Shown: positions 1 through 7,764 of the stretch, in pieces
Layout: each line of letters starts with the position of its first letter
Position numbering within the stretch: the first letter of the stretch is position 1
Source: Pimelobacter simplex
Lineage (GTDB): Bacteria; Actinomycetota; Actinomycetes; Propionibacteriales; Nocardioidaceae
NCBI RefSeq assembly: GCF_024662235.1
Contig: NZ_CP096276.1
Location: forward strand, 248,001 to 312,000
Direction: 5' to 3'
Length of the DNA: 64,000 nucleotides
The notes under the pieces: model-generated
What the model was told of the DNA's origin: nothing
The model's database searches: none
The model's input: only the letters and a program-made list of their open reading frames with translations
Made by a program: the position numbers and the translations under genes

Positions 1-2
1 CC

Positions 3-473
3 GACGTCGTCCTCCTCGCGGTGCCCTACGAAGGCCACGACGACCTCGTCACCTCCCTGGCCGAAGCGCTCGCGGGCAAGACCGTCATCTCGTGCGTCAA
101 CCCGCTGGCCTTCGACAAGCGCGGCGCGCACGGTCAGGTCATCGACGCCGGCGAGGGCTCCGCCGCGGAGTCCGCGGCCCGGATCGCGCCCGAGGCCACC
201 GTGGTCGGCGCCTTCCACAACGTCGCCGCCCCCGCCCTGTGGGGCGCCGAGGACTTCCTCGACGAGGACGTCATCGTCGTCGGCGACTCCGTCGAGGGCA
301 AGCAGGTCGCGATCGACCTGGCCGCCTCGGTCACCGGCCGCCCCGGCATCGACGGCGGCAAGCTCCGCCTGGCGCGGGTGCTGGAGCCGTTCACCGCGGT
401 CCTGATCTCGATCAACCGCAAGTACAAGACGCACTCCGGCATCCGGGTCACCGGCCTCGACGCGCCTCACTGA
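3..473 (+). CDS. npdG: NADPH-dependent F420 reductase, 3' part (5' end outside window)
   Basis: Truncated by the window edge. The frame is open from base 3 (DVVLLAVPYEGHDDL), so the first internal GTG at 21 is not the real start. The enzyme transfers hydride between NADPH and coenzyme F420 in the cytoplasm. Visible landmarks are the end of the Rossmann domain (VVLLAVP, VISCVNPLAFDK) and the F420-side region (VGAFHNVAAPALWG, VVGDS, GGKLRLARVLEPFTAVLISI). The family is about 210-240 residues, so roughly the N-terminal third, including the GxGxxG loop, is missing. The stop codon overlaps the tail of the convergent gene by 26 bp. Family assignment is firm; the gene symbol follows actinobacterial usage. 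Confidence 0.85.
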   Translation, partial: DVVLLAVPYEGHDDLVTSLAEALAGKTVISCVNPLAFDKRGAHGQVIDAGEGSAAESAARIAPEATVVGAFHNVAAPALWGAEDFLDEDVIVVGDSVEGKQVAIDLAASVTGRPGIDGGKLRLARVLEPFTAVLISINRKYKTHSGIRVTGLDAPH

Positions 474-1470
474 CCAGTCGGTCCACGATCGGTGCGGCAG
501 CCTTGCCCGGCTGCCACACCGATCCGGTCATCGGGTCGACCAGGTAGGGGCCGCTGGCGCACTCGGCCGTGATCTCGATCGGGTCGTCCCAGGCGCTGAG
601 ACCGACGATCCGGACGTGCGGCGGCGGGCAGCCGCGGTAGACGTCGGGCGGGGCGCCCGTGAAGGCGGCCATGTCGGTGCGGAGCACGGCGAGGTCGTCG
701 GCCGGGATCGCGGCCCGGCCGGTGCCGACGCAGAGCACCGCGACGGCGAGGTCCTCGGCCCGGGCGACGCCCGGGCCGGACCGCTGGTCGGGCGTCTTGT
801 CGACGCAGGTGAGCGCGGCCGGGTCGGGGGCGGACGGGGGAGCCAGCCGCTCGCGCTGGGCCCGCAGCAGGGTGCCGAACCGGTCCCACACCTCCTGCGA
901 GCCGACCCGCACGATGCCGCCGACGGCGACCTCGCGGCAGCCGTAGAGCCCCGCGTCGGCGACCACGGTCGACCCGTCCGGGTAGGCGAACGCGAGCTGG
1001 AAGCCGGGCCCGAGCTCGAGCGTGCACGCGGCGTCGGCCGGCTGCTCAGCGAGTCCGTTGATCGTCGCGGCCAGGTCGTCGACGTCGGTGACGAGGGCGT
1101 CGCGGGGGACCGCGACCGGCGTACCGCTGCCGGGGCAGAGGCGGACCGAGGTGGCGCCGTCGGGGACCTCGCCGGGCCCGTCCTGGGTCCGGGCGTCGAC
1201 GGGCTGGGCCGGGCAGGCGGGGGCGTCCAGCGGCGAGGCCGCCACGCGGTCCGCGCCGCGGTCGGGACCGGACCCGCCGTTCACCACGGCGACCACACCG
1301 GCCACCGCCAGCACGGCCGCGGCGCTGCCGCCCGCGACGAGGACGGTCGTGCGCCGGGCGCGGCGGGCGATCCGCCGGGCGCCGTCCGCTCGTCCGGGTG
1401 CCGGAGGCGGGGAGGGCACGGCCTCGGCCAGCCCGTCGCGCAGCCGGTCCTGCTCGGTCTCGTCATTCAT
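448..1470 (-). CDS. Membrane-anchored partner of ECF sigma factor, unknown function
   Basis: Protein of 340 residues with a short cytoplasmic N-terminus rich in Arg and Pro, one membrane segment at about residues 42-64, and a long extracytoplasmic part containing several cysteines. The outer part looks like two related halves of about 110 residues. Each has a Cys near its start, an LCPGSG/LCVGTG-type turn, a DDLA stretch and a YGC or YRGC motif. It overlaps the 3' end of the sigma gene by 8 bp, so the two are co-translated. By position it may sense an extracellular signal or restrain the sigma factor, but no zinc-binding anti-sigma motif is visible. Function is inference from context. Confidence 0.6.
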   Translation of the reverse strand: MNDETEQDRLRDGLAEAVPSPPPAPGRADGARRIARRARRTTVLVAGGSAAAVLAVAGVVAVVNGGSGPDRGADRVAASPLDAPACPAQPVDARTQDGPGEVPDGATSVRLCPGSGTPVAVPRDALVTDVDDLAATINGLAEQPADAACTLELGPGFQLAFAYPDGSTVVADAGLYGCREVAVGGIVRVGSQEVWDRFGTLLRAQRERLAPPSAPDPAALTCVDKTPDQRSGPGVARAEDLAVAVLCVGTGRAAIPADDLAVLRTDMAAFTGAPPDVYRGCPPPHVRIVGLSAWDDPIEITAECASGPYLVDPMTGSVWQPGKAAAPIVDRLVSEARRGR

Positions 1471-2008
1471 CGCCGGGCTCCTCTCGTCGCAGGTGGGGAG
1501 AGGAGCGCAGGGTCGTCAGGGCCCGCGAGCACTGGCTCTTGACCGTGCCGACGCCGATCCCGAGCGCGGCGGCGGTCTGCTGCTCGGTGAGGTCCTCGAA
1601 GTAGCGCAGCACCACGACCGCCCGTTGCCCGCGCGGCAGCCGCCCGAGCGCGGAGACCAGGTCGTTGCGCGCGTCCCGGTCCTCGCTCGCCGCGGCCCGC
1701 TCGGGCAGGTGCTCGGTCGGCCGCTCGGCACGCCACTTGCGGCGCCACCAGGAGACGTAGGTGGTGTACATGACCCGCCGCACGTAGGCCTCGAAGCCGT
1801 CGGGCCCCACCCGGGACCAGGCCCGCCAGGACTTCGCCAGCGCCGTCTGGACCAGGTCCTCGGCGAGCTGGTGATCGGTCGTCAGCAGCCACGCCGAGCG
1901 CCACAACGCGTCGCCGCGGGCCACGACGAACGCGTCGAACGCGCCCTCGTCGTCCGCACGGACCACCGCGTCGTGGGCCATCGGGTCCTCCACCACCGTT
2001 CGCTCCAT
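1463..2008 (-). CDS. SigE-family ECF RNA polymerase sigma factor
   Basis: ECF sigma-70 factor of 181 residues. Region 2 is visible around DALWRSAWLLTTDHQLAEDL, with an aromatic-rich recognition stretch (YTTYVSWWRRKW). Region 4 has LPRGQRAVVVLRYFEDLTEQ followed by a helix-turn-helix, GIGVGTVKSQCSRAL. I chose the ATG at 2008 rather than the in-frame GTG at 2023 because a GAGGAG ribosome site sits 5 bases before it. The family usually acts with a co-transcribed membrane protein, and the overlapping downstream gene (448-1470) fits. A CAACC-N16-CGCTTC element upstream is a candidate autoregulatory promoter. Confidence 0.88.
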   Translation of the reverse strand: MERTVVEDPMAHDAVVRADDEGAFDAFVVARGDALWRSAWLLTTDHQLAEDLVQTALAKSWRAWSRVGPDGFEAYVRRVMYTTYVSWWRRKWRAERPTEHLPERAAASEDRDARNDLVSALGRLPRGQRAVVVLRYFEDLTEQQTAAALGIGVGTVKSQCSRALTTLRSSPHLRREEPGDE

Positions 2009-2029
2009 CGGCACTCCTCTCACCCACCA

Positions 2030-2056
2030 GAAGCGGGTGGGGGTGCCGGAAGGTTG
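2030..2056 (-). promoter_or_regulatory. Candidate ECF autoregulatory promoter (CAACC-N16-CGCTTC)
   Basis: On the minus strand CAACC (2056-2052) is followed after 16 bases by CGCTTC (2035-2030), about 20 bp before the sigma-factor start. The second SigE-family sigma gene in the window has CAACC-N16-CGTATC. Matching -35 sequence and identical spacing suggest that both sigma factors recognise their own promoters. Inference from two examples only. Confidence 0.4.
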
Positions 2057-2067
2057 TCAGCCGGTGG

Positions 2068-2634
2068 TCAGCCGGCCAGACCGTCGACGACTTCGGCCCC
2101 GGGGGCCTGCACGAACAGGTGCCCCGGCACGAGGAGCTTGGAGCGGCGCAGCCCCGAGCCGATCACGGCCAGCGCCATCTCCGGGACCCGCACGTCGACC
2201 AGCAGCCGCCAGCCGGACGGCAGCCCGACGGGGGTGATCCCGCCGTACTCCATGCCGGAGTCGGCGACCGCCCGCTCCAGCGGCAGGAACGACGGCTTGC
2301 GCACGTCGAGCAGCCGCTTGACCGTGTGGTTGACGTCGGCCCGGGTGTCGGCCCGGACCAGGCACGCCGCGACCCGCTCCTCGCCCTCGCGCTTGCCGGC
2401 GACGAGGACGCAGTTGGCACCCGCCTCCATCGGTACGTCATAGGCGGCGCTCATCGCCGCCGTGTCGGCCAGGTCCGGGTCGATCTCGACCACGGCGATC
2501 GCCGCCGCCCCCGGCCAGGCGGCGAGGGCGGCGGCGACGGGGGCCGCGACGAGGTCCGGTCGCTCCAGGGCGGGCAGCGAGGTCAGACCGGGGAGCTGCG
2601 GGAGCTCGGGGTGCTCGGGAGGTGCGGCGCTCAT
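2068..2634 (-). CDS. YbaK/EbsC-family aminoacyl-tRNA deacylase-like protein
   Basis: Protein of 188 residues with a YbaK/ProX-type editing domain, which in characterised relatives hydrolyses misacylated tRNAs such as Cys-tRNA(Pro). Supporting residues are the NCVLVAGK strand with the conserved lysine, the LVRADTRADVNHTVKRLLDV segment, and the EYGGITPVGLPSGW loop typical of the family near its C-terminal half. It starts at ATG 2634 and appears monocistronic on the minus strand. Domain assignment is good. The actual substrate cannot be read from the sequence. Confidence 0.8.
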   Translation of the reverse strand: MSAAPPEHPELPQLPGLTSLPALERPDLVAAPVAAALAAWPGAAAIAVVEIDPDLADTAAMSAAYDVPMEAGANCVLVAGKREGEERVAACLVRADTRADVNHTVKRLLDVRKPSFLPLERAVADSGMEYGGITPVGLPSGWRLLVDVRVPEMALAVIGSGLRRSKLLVPGHLFVQAPGAEVVDGLAG

Positions 2635-2670
2635 GGCGCCATCCTGCCCGGTCGGGCTCGTCGCCCGTGG

Positions 2671-3066
2671 CTACTGCCAGCCCTGGACCCGGGTGCCGTA
2701 GCCGTGGTGGTCGTAGTGGTGGTCGTCGTAGCCGCCGGGGTCCGGGTCGTCCGGGTGCCGGCGCCCGCGCAGGACGGTGGCGACCAGGCCGGCCGCACCG
2801 GCGGCGAGCCAGGGCAGCGAGAGGATCCAGCCCGTGTCGGCGATCTTGACCGTCTCGCTGGCCACCAGCGCCCACACGCCGACCAGGCCGACGAACGCGA
2901 CCCCCATCACCAGGTGACCGGTGTTGACCGGGTGCCAGCCGGAGCGGCGCGGCGCGGCGGGCTCCGCGGCGATCGGCTCGGTGACGGGCTCGGGGAACGC
3001 CTGGGTCGTCGGCTCGGGCTCGGGCGCGGTCCGGGGCTCGCCCGGCTGCTCGTCGAAGATGCTCAT
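2671..3066 (-). CDS. Small two-pass membrane protein downstream of pspC/liaF gene
   Basis: Protein of 131 residues. The first 40 are rich in Pro and Glu, followed by two hydrophobic segments (around HLVMGVAFVGLVGVWALVA and WILSLPWLAAGAAGLVATVL). The C-terminal tail is rich in His, Tyr, Asp and Gly (DDHHYDHHGYG). The ATG at 3066 overlaps the stop of the upstream PspC gene (ATGA), so the pair is translationally coupled. No recognised domain. Its context suggests an accessory role in the LiaFSR-like envelope module. Confidence 0.7.
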   Translation of the reverse strand: MSIFDEQPGEPRTAPEPEPTTQAFPEPVTEPIAAEPAAPRRSGWHPVNTGHLVMGVAFVGLVGVWALVASETVKIADTGWILSLPWLAAGAAGLVATVLRGRRHPDDPDPGGYDDHHYDHHGYGTRVQGWQ

Positions 3067-4274
3067 GCTGCGCTCCGGAACTCGATCTGGCCCAGCTTGA
3101 GCTGAGCGTCCACGGTCAGGGTGGGGTCGTCGGGGCGGGTCAGGTGGCCGCCGCGGCCCTCGTTGCCCTGGTTCTTGCCGAACATGAGCACCTCGCCGGC
3201 GTCCACGTCGCCGGTGGCCTCGATGGTCAGGCCCTCCTTGGGCACGATCACCTCGATGTGACCGACGTCCAGGTCGAGGTCGAGGGTGCGGCCGTTCAAG
3301 GCGTCGAGGTCCTTGACCTTGCGCAGGTCGATGACGATCTCGCCGACCCCGAGCTCGTACGACGGCTTCAGCTGCGAGGACTCGGTCAGCACGGGCTTGG
3401 TCTGGCCCATCTCGAGCCGGTCGACGGTGGCGGTGGCGGCCGTGGCGACGGCGGCGACCAGCCCGATCAGGATGAGCCCGCCCGCCCGGCCGTAGAAGGC
3501 GCCGACGAGGAGCATCACGCCGACGACGCCGAGCACGGTGGCCGGGTAGACCGACGGCAGCACGTCCGCGCCGGCCAGGTCGATCGTGGCGACGATCCCG
3601 ACCGCGAGCGCGGTGAGCGCGAAGGTGAAGGGGAAGAGCAGCGGGCCGCGCTTGCGGGGGTTCGCCGGGCGCCGCGGCGGGGGCGGCGGCGTCGGCCGGT
3701 ACGACGAGTAGGTCGCCGGGTAGCCGGCCGTCCCCGGGGCCGGCGGGGGAGGCGGCGGCACCGGCGGTCCGGTGCGCAGCCAGGGGTGGGTGCGCCCGGA
3801 CTTGGCGGCGTTGCGCCCGCCGAGCACCACGATGAGCACCAGGCCGGCCGCCATCAGGGGCCAGGGGAAGTCCGGTCCGCCGACGGTGTCGCCGATGACG
3901 GCGGCGACCGCGACCACGCCGGCCACCACCAGGGCTGCCGTGCGCACGCCCTCGTCGAGGCGGATCACCGTGTCCTCGGTGCCCTCCTCGGGGACCAGGA
4001 GCCAGCCGACGGCGTACAGGATGAGGCCGCCGCCACCGAAGAACGTGAGGACCACGAACGCCACGCGCACCAGCAGCGGGTCGATGTCGAGGTGCCGGGC
4101 CACGCCGGCGGCCACGCCGGCCACCTTGCGGTCGTCGCGGCTGCGGCGCAGCCGGGCCAGGTCCCGGACCTCGTCGCGGGTCACGCGCGGTCCGGTGTCG
4201 CCGGGTTCGCGCGGTTCGCGGGGCTCGCCGTTCGGGCCGGTGGGCCCGGATGCGGTGTCGGTCGGTGCGTTCAT
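3063..4274 (-). CDS. PspC domain protein with C-terminal LiaF-like domain
   Basis: Membrane protein of 403 residues. A PspC domain lies near residues 45-105 (VAGVAAGVARHLDIDPLLVR). Further membrane helices are interrupted by a proline-rich cytoplasmic linker with runs of PPPP. A soluble C-terminal beta-rich domain (GEIVIDLRKVKDLD, VGHIEVIVPKEGL) resembles the LiaF/DUF2154 domain, which restrains LiaRS-type envelope-stress systems. I chose ATG 4274 because GGAG lies about 7 bases upstream; an ATG at 4340 is open but less supported. The gene is divergent from a PspC-histidine kinase and its regulator, so the three probably form one LiaFSR-like circuit. Confidence 0.82.
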   Translation of the reverse strand: MNAPTDTASGPTGPNGEPREPREPGDTGPRVTRDEVRDLARLRRSRDDRKVAGVAAGVARHLDIDPLLVRVAFVVLTFFGGGGLILYAVGWLLVPEEGTEDTVIRLDEGVRTAALVVAGVVAVAAVIGDTVGGPDFPWPLMAAGLVLIVVLGGRNAAKSGRTHPWLRTGPPVPPPPPPAPGTAGYPATYSSYRPTPPPPPRRPANPRKRGPLLFPFTFALTALAVGIVATIDLAGADVLPSVYPATVLGVVGVMLLVGAFYGRAGGLILIGLVAAVATAATATVDRLEMGQTKPVLTESSQLKPSYELGVGEIVIDLRKVKDLDALNGRTLDLDLDVGHIEVIVPKEGLTIEATGDVDAGEVLMFGKNQGNEGRGGHLTRPDDPTLTVDAQLKLGQIEFRSAA

Positions 4275-4418
4275 GTGCTCCAGCCTGGTGGTTCGGGACG
4301 GTCCACACCATCGGGGACCGCCCTGATCCTCGCCCATCACCCCGGGGGCCGGGTCAGGGTCGGGTCAGGGTGCTTCCCCCTGCTGGTGCGCCACCCGCTG
4401 TGTGACGATGGAGGCATC

Positions 4419-5720
4419 ATGAGCAGCACTGCCAGCATGCCCGCACCCCCGGTGCCGGCCCCCGCCCCGGCGCGCGACGTCCGCCGCGCCTGGCGCGACC
4501 TGCGCGAGCCGATGATCGGCGGTGTCGCGGCCGGCCTGGCGGCGCACCTGGGCGTGTCGGTGCTGTTCGTGCGGGCCGCCTTCGTGGTCGCCACCTTCAT
4601 GGGCGGCGCCGGCGTCATGGCGTACGCCGCCCTGTGGGTGCTGATGCCCGCCGGCCCCCCGCCCGAGGTGCTCGCGCCCGGCCTCGAGAGCGCGCTGCGC
4701 GGCGGGCGCCGTCCCGGCCGCCGGGGCCGCCGGTTCTCCGACATCGGACCGGTCGTCACGCTCGCCGTGCTCGGTGTCGGCCTGGTCTTCGCGACCGGCG
4801 CCGTGCTCGGCACGGGCTGGTGGATCTGGCCGCTCGCGATCGCCGTCGTCGGCGTAGCCCTGCTCTGGCGCCAGGCCGACGAGGCCCAGCGCGAGCGCTG
4901 GCTCGACGCGACCGGCCGGATCGACCCGGCCCGGGTGGTCGTCGGAGGCGGCGGTTGGGCCGCCTGGGCCCGGATCGCGGCCGGCGTCGGTCTGGTCGTG
5001 GTCGCGCTCGTGCTCTTCGTGCTCCGCGACGCCTCGCTCGCCGTGGCCCGCGACGCGACCCTCGCCGTCCTGCTGGGCCTGGTCGGCCTGGTGATCGTCC
5101 TCGGCCCGTTCGTCTACCGGCTGATGGCCGACCTGAGCACCGAGCGCGAGGAGCGGGTCCGCACCCAGGAGCGCGCCGACGTCGCCGCCCACCTGCACGA
5201 CTCGGTGCTCCAGACCCTCGCCCTGATCCAGAAGAACCCCGCCGACGCCGCCCGCCTGGCCCGCGCCCAGGAGCGCGACCTGCGCGCCTGGCTCTACGCC
5301 GGGGAGTCGATCGACGAGACCAGCGTCGCCAGCGCGCTGCGCGCCGCCGCCGCCGAGATCGAGGACGCCTACGGCATCACCGTCGACGTCGTCGCGGTCG
5401 GCGACTGCGACTTCAGCGAGCACGCCCGCCCGATCGTCCAGGCCGCCCGCGAGGCGACCACCAACGCCGCCAAGCACGCCGGCGTCCCGCGGGTCGACGT
5501 CTACGCCGAGATCACGCCCGCCGGGATCGACGTCTTCGTCCGCGACCGCGGCGCCGGCTTCGACCCGGAGGCGACCCCGGAGGACCGGCTCGGCGTACGG
5601 CGCAGCATCATCGACCGCATGGAGCGCCACGGCGGCCGCGCCGAGATCCGCTCCGCGCCCGGCGAGGGCACCGAGGTGCGCCTGCACCTCGACCACACCC
5701 CCAAGGAGAGCAATGAGTGA
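4419..5720 (+). CDS. PspC-domain sensor histidine kinase (LiaS/DesK-like)
   Basis: Protein of 433 residues. An N-terminal PspC domain (GGVAAGLAAHLGVSVLFVR) runs into about five membrane segments. The HisKA_3 dimerisation domain carries the phospho-acceptor in LHDSVLQTL (His260). The ATPase domain follows, with an N box (AREATTNAAKHAG) and a G box (DRGAGFDPEATPEDRLG), closing with GEGTEVRLHL. The ATG at 4419 has GGAG 5 bases upstream. The 3' end overlaps the response-regulator start by 8 bp, so kinase and regulator are coupled. PspC fused to a kinase is common in actinobacteria; the stimulus is probably membrane stress, by inference. Confidence 0.9.
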   Translation: MSSTASMPAPPVPAPAPARDVRRAWRDLREPMIGGVAAGLAAHLGVSVLFVRAAFVVATFMGGAGVMAYAALWVLMPAGPPPEVLAPGLESALRGGRRPGRRGRRFSDIGPVVTLAVLGVGLVFATGAVLGTGWWIWPLAIAVVGVALLWRQADEAQRERWLDATGRIDPARVVVGGGGWAAWARIAAGVGLVVVALVLFVLRDASLAVARDATLAVLLGLVGLVIVLGPFVYRLMADLSTEREERVRTQERADVAAHLHDSVLQTLALIQKNPADAARLARAQERDLRAWLYAGESIDETSVASALRAAAAEIEDAYGITVDVVAVGDCDFSEHARPIVQAAREATTNAAKHAGVPRVDVYAEITPAGIDVFVRDRGAGFDPEATPEDRLGVRRSIIDRMERHGGRAEIRSAPGEGTEVRLHLDHTPKESNE

Positions 5721-6372
5721 GCCGGTGCGCGTCGTCGTCGTCGACGACCACGCCATGTTCCGCCGCGGCGTCAGCGCCGAGCTCGGGTCGACCGGCGCGG
5801 GCCGGGTCGAGGTCGTGGCCGAGGCCGCCGACGTCGACGAGGCCGTCGCCGCGGTCACCACGCACCGCCCGGACGTCGTCCTGCTCGACGTGCACCTGCC
5901 CGGAGGCGGTGGCGTCGAGGTGATCCGCCGGGTCAACGACTCCGAGGTGCGCTTCCTCGCGCTGTCGGTCTCCGACGCCGCCGAGGACGTCATCGGCACC
6001 ATCCGCGGCGGCGCCCGCGGCTACGTCACCAAGACCATCACCGGCCCCGAGCTGGTCGACGCGATCGCCCGGGTCTCCGACGGGGACGCCGTGTTCTCCC
6101 CGCGCCTGGCCGGCTTCGTCCTCGACGCCTTCGCCGGCGCCGGGATCTCCGCCGACCTGGCCAGCGTCGATGAGGACCTCGACCGGCTCACCGAGCGCGA
6201 GCGCGAGGTGATGCGGCTCATCGCCCGCGGTTACTCCTACAAGGAGGTCGCCAAGGAGCTCTTCATCTCCATCAAGACCGTCGAGACCCACATGTCGTCG
6301 GTGCTGCGCAAGCTCCAGCTCTCCTCGCGCCACGAGCTGACCCGATGGGCCTCGGACCGGCGGCTGCTGTGA
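5713..6372 (+). CDS. LuxR/NarL-type response regulator
   Basis: Response regulator of 219 residues. The receiver domain has the acidic pair (VVVDDH), the phospho-acceptor Asp59 in DVVLLDVHLP, and a conserved lysine in GYVTKT. A GerE/LuxR helix-turn-helix near residues 155-212 includes LTEREREVMRLIARGYSYKE and IKTVETHMSSVLRKL. It overlaps the kinase gene by 8 bp, and its TGA overlaps the GTG of the next gene, so all three are translated from one message. Likely targets are the divergent pspC/liaF operon and its own operon, by analogy with LiaR. Confidence 0.92.
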   Translation: MSEPVRVVVVDDHAMFRRGVSAELGSTGAGRVEVVAEAADVDEAVAAVTTHRPDVVLLDVHLPGGGGVEVIRRVNDSEVRFLALSVSDAAEDVIGTIRGGARGYVTKTITGPELVDAIARVSDGDAVFSPRLAGFVLDAFAGAGISADLASVDEDLDRLTEREREVMRLIARGYSYKEVAKELFISIKTVETHMSSVLRKLQLSSRHELTRWASDRRLL

Positions 6373-7235
6373 GGCGGCGGGCCGCGCTCCTCGTCGCGGT
6401 CCTGCTGCTCGGCGCGTGCGCCGAGACCCCCGCGCCGGCCCCCGCTCCCGCTCCGCCGCCCAGCGCGACGCCCACCCCCACGCCTGCCCCCACGCCTGCC
6501 CCCACGCCCACCGGGCCGGCTGCGCCGGCGTACTCCGACTGGGAGCTGGGCGTCCACGTCCTGCCTCGCACGGCCCAGGGCTTCGGCGAGATCCGGCCCA
6601 CCCCGAAGCCGCTGCGGCACCGGCGCTACCCGACCACAGACCTGCTCCCGCCGCCGGCCGACGGCCGCTTCCACTCCTCGATCGGACCGGTCACGCCGGC
6701 CATCCGGCAGCGCATGGGCGAGACCTGGTCGCCCGCCTGCCCGGTCGGGCTCGACGACCTGGCCTACGTCACCGTCTCGTTCCGGGGCTTCGACGGCGCG
6801 GCGCACACCGGCGAGCTGGTGCTGGCCGCGGACCAGGCCGCCCCGGTGGTCTCGGTGTTCCGGGCGCTGTTCGCGGCGGACTACCCGATCGAGGAGATGC
6901 GGCTGCCCACGACCGCCGACGTCGAGGCGCCGCCGACCGGCGACGGCAACGACACCGCGGCGCTGGTCTGCCGGGCGACCCGCGGGGCGACGTCCTGGTC
7001 GGCGCACGCCTACGGCCTGGCGCTCGACCTGAACCCGTTCCTCAACCCCTACCACCAGGGGGACGTCGTGCTGCCCGAGCGCGCGTCGGCGTACCTCGAC
7101 CGGAGCCGGACCCAGCCGGGCATCATCCACGCCGGCGACCTGGTGGTGCGCGAGTTCGCCCGGATCGGGTGGAGCTGGGGCGGTTCGTGGAGCTCGCTGA
7201 AGGACTACCAGCACTTCACCGCGACCGGTCGCTGA
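6369..7235 (+). CDS. Lipoprotein M15-family D,D-peptidase (VanY-like)
   Basis: Protein of 288 residues. The GTG at 6369 overlaps the regulator's stop (GTGA) and yields a compact lipoprotein signal (RRRAALLVAVLLLGAC) with an LGAC lipobox. A Pro/Ala/Thr-rich spacer built on a PTPA repeat follows. The catalytic domain carries the M15 zinc-site signature SAHAYGLALDLNP (His and Asp ligands) and a distal DYQHFT with the third ligand. Such enzymes cleave D-Ala-D-Ala or related peptidoglycan peptides outside the membrane. Coupling to a LiaSR-like pair suggests that envelope stress induces it. Upstream ATG 6345 would destroy the signal peptide start. Confidence 0.85.
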   Translation: MRRRAALLVAVLLLGACAETPAPAPAPAPPPSATPTPTPAPTPAPTPTGPAAPAYSDWELGVHVLPRTAQGFGEIRPTPKPLRHRRYPTTDLLPPPADGRFHSSIGPVTPAIRQRMGETWSPACPVGLDDLAYVTVSFRGFDGAAHTGELVLAADQAAPVVSVFRALFAADYPIEEMRLPTTADVEAPPTGDGNDTAALVCRATRGATSWSAHAYGLALDLNPFLNPYHQGDVVLPERASAYLDRSRTQPGIIHAGDLVVREFARIGWSWGGSWSSLKDYQHFTATGR

Positions 7236-7253
7236 GCGGGGGCCCCGACTGGA

Positions 7254-7259
7254 TAGGGT
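7254..7259 (+). promoter_or_regulatory. -10 element (TAGGGT) of a leaderless transcript
   Basis: TAGGGT fits TANNNT and ends 6 bases before the ATG at 7266, with no Shine-Dalgarno sequence between. This is the geometry of a leaderless actinobacterial mRNA. Confidence 0.55.
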
Positions 7260-7265
7260 GCGCCC

Positions 7266-7625
7266 ATGGAGACCCTGCGCCTGATCCTGCTCATCCTCCA
7301 CATCCTCGGCTTCGCCGCGCTGATCGGTGGGCTGCTGGCGCAGGCCGGGCCCGGTGACAAGAAGGTCACCGGCGTGATGCGCGACGGCGTCGGCACGGCC
7401 TTCCTGGCCGGCCTGCTGCTCGTCGGCGTCCTCGAGGGCACCGACGGGGTCACCGTCAACCACGCCAAGATCGCGGTCAAGCTCGTCATCGGCCTGATCC
7501 TGCTGGTCCTGGTGATGGCCAACATGCGCAAGGCCAAGATCCCCAACGGCCTGTGGGCCGGGCTGCTCGTGCTCGCCGTGGCCGACGTCTGCGTCGCCGT
7601 CCTCTGGTCGCCCGTCCACAGCTGA
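7266..7625 (+). CDS. Small four-helix membrane protein, unknown function
   Basis: Protein of 119 residues, almost entirely hydrophobic, with four predicted membrane helices: residues 4-25, 40-58, about 68-86 and 94-113. Short charged loops (GPGDKK, NMRKAKIP) separate them. The ATG sits 6 bases after a TAGGGT hexamer, so translation probably begins on a leaderless message. I recognise no functional family. It is followed immediately by a 110-bp palindrome that could terminate its transcript. Confidence 0.7.
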   Translation: METLRLILLILHILGFAALIGGLLAQAGPGDKKVTGVMRDGVGTAFLAGLLLVGVLEGTDGVTVNHAKIAVKLVIGLILLVLVMANMRKAKIPNGLWAGLLVLAVADVCVAVLWSPVHS

Positions 7626-7638
7626 CGCGCTCCGGCGC

Positions 7639-7748
7639 TGTAACACGCTGTCCACCGCGCTGGGCAGCGGTTGTCGTCGCAAAACCGCGTATGTAACGGC
7701 GTGGTAGCGACGACAAGTGGCGGCCAGCGCGGTGGACAGCGTGTTACA
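7639..7748. repeat. Large palindromic element, copy A
   Basis: A near-continuous inverted repeat of 110 bp on a single axis. The outer arms are 25 bp and perfect (7639-7663 against 7124-7148 +600, that is 7724-7748), beginning TGTAACACGCTGTCCACC. After a short internal loop, a second perfect 10-bp arm (TTGTCGTCGC, 7671-7680 against 7707-7716) follows in register. The outer 18 bp are shared with copy B at 8995-9106, and the two bracket one gene. It lies between convergent genes, so bidirectional termination is possible, but it is larger than an ordinary terminator and has no T-run. Confidence 0.85.
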
Positions 7749-7764
7749 TGACCGTGGCCGGCGC

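Noticed and set aside
3144-4418. Long N-terminal extension of the PspC-histidine kinase
   Set aside because: The extension is antisense to the PspC/LiaF gene and low complexity. ATG 4419 has a ribosome site and begins the conserved domain.
6457-6515. Tandem CCCACGCCTGC-type repeats resembling a repeat array
   Set aside because: They simply encode the Pro/Thr/Ala linker of the M15 lipoprotein.
7639-7748. Ordinary rho-independent terminator
   Set aside because: The stem is far longer than needed, has no T-run and is shared with a second copy bracketing the same gene. Termination may be one effect but does not explain the structure.
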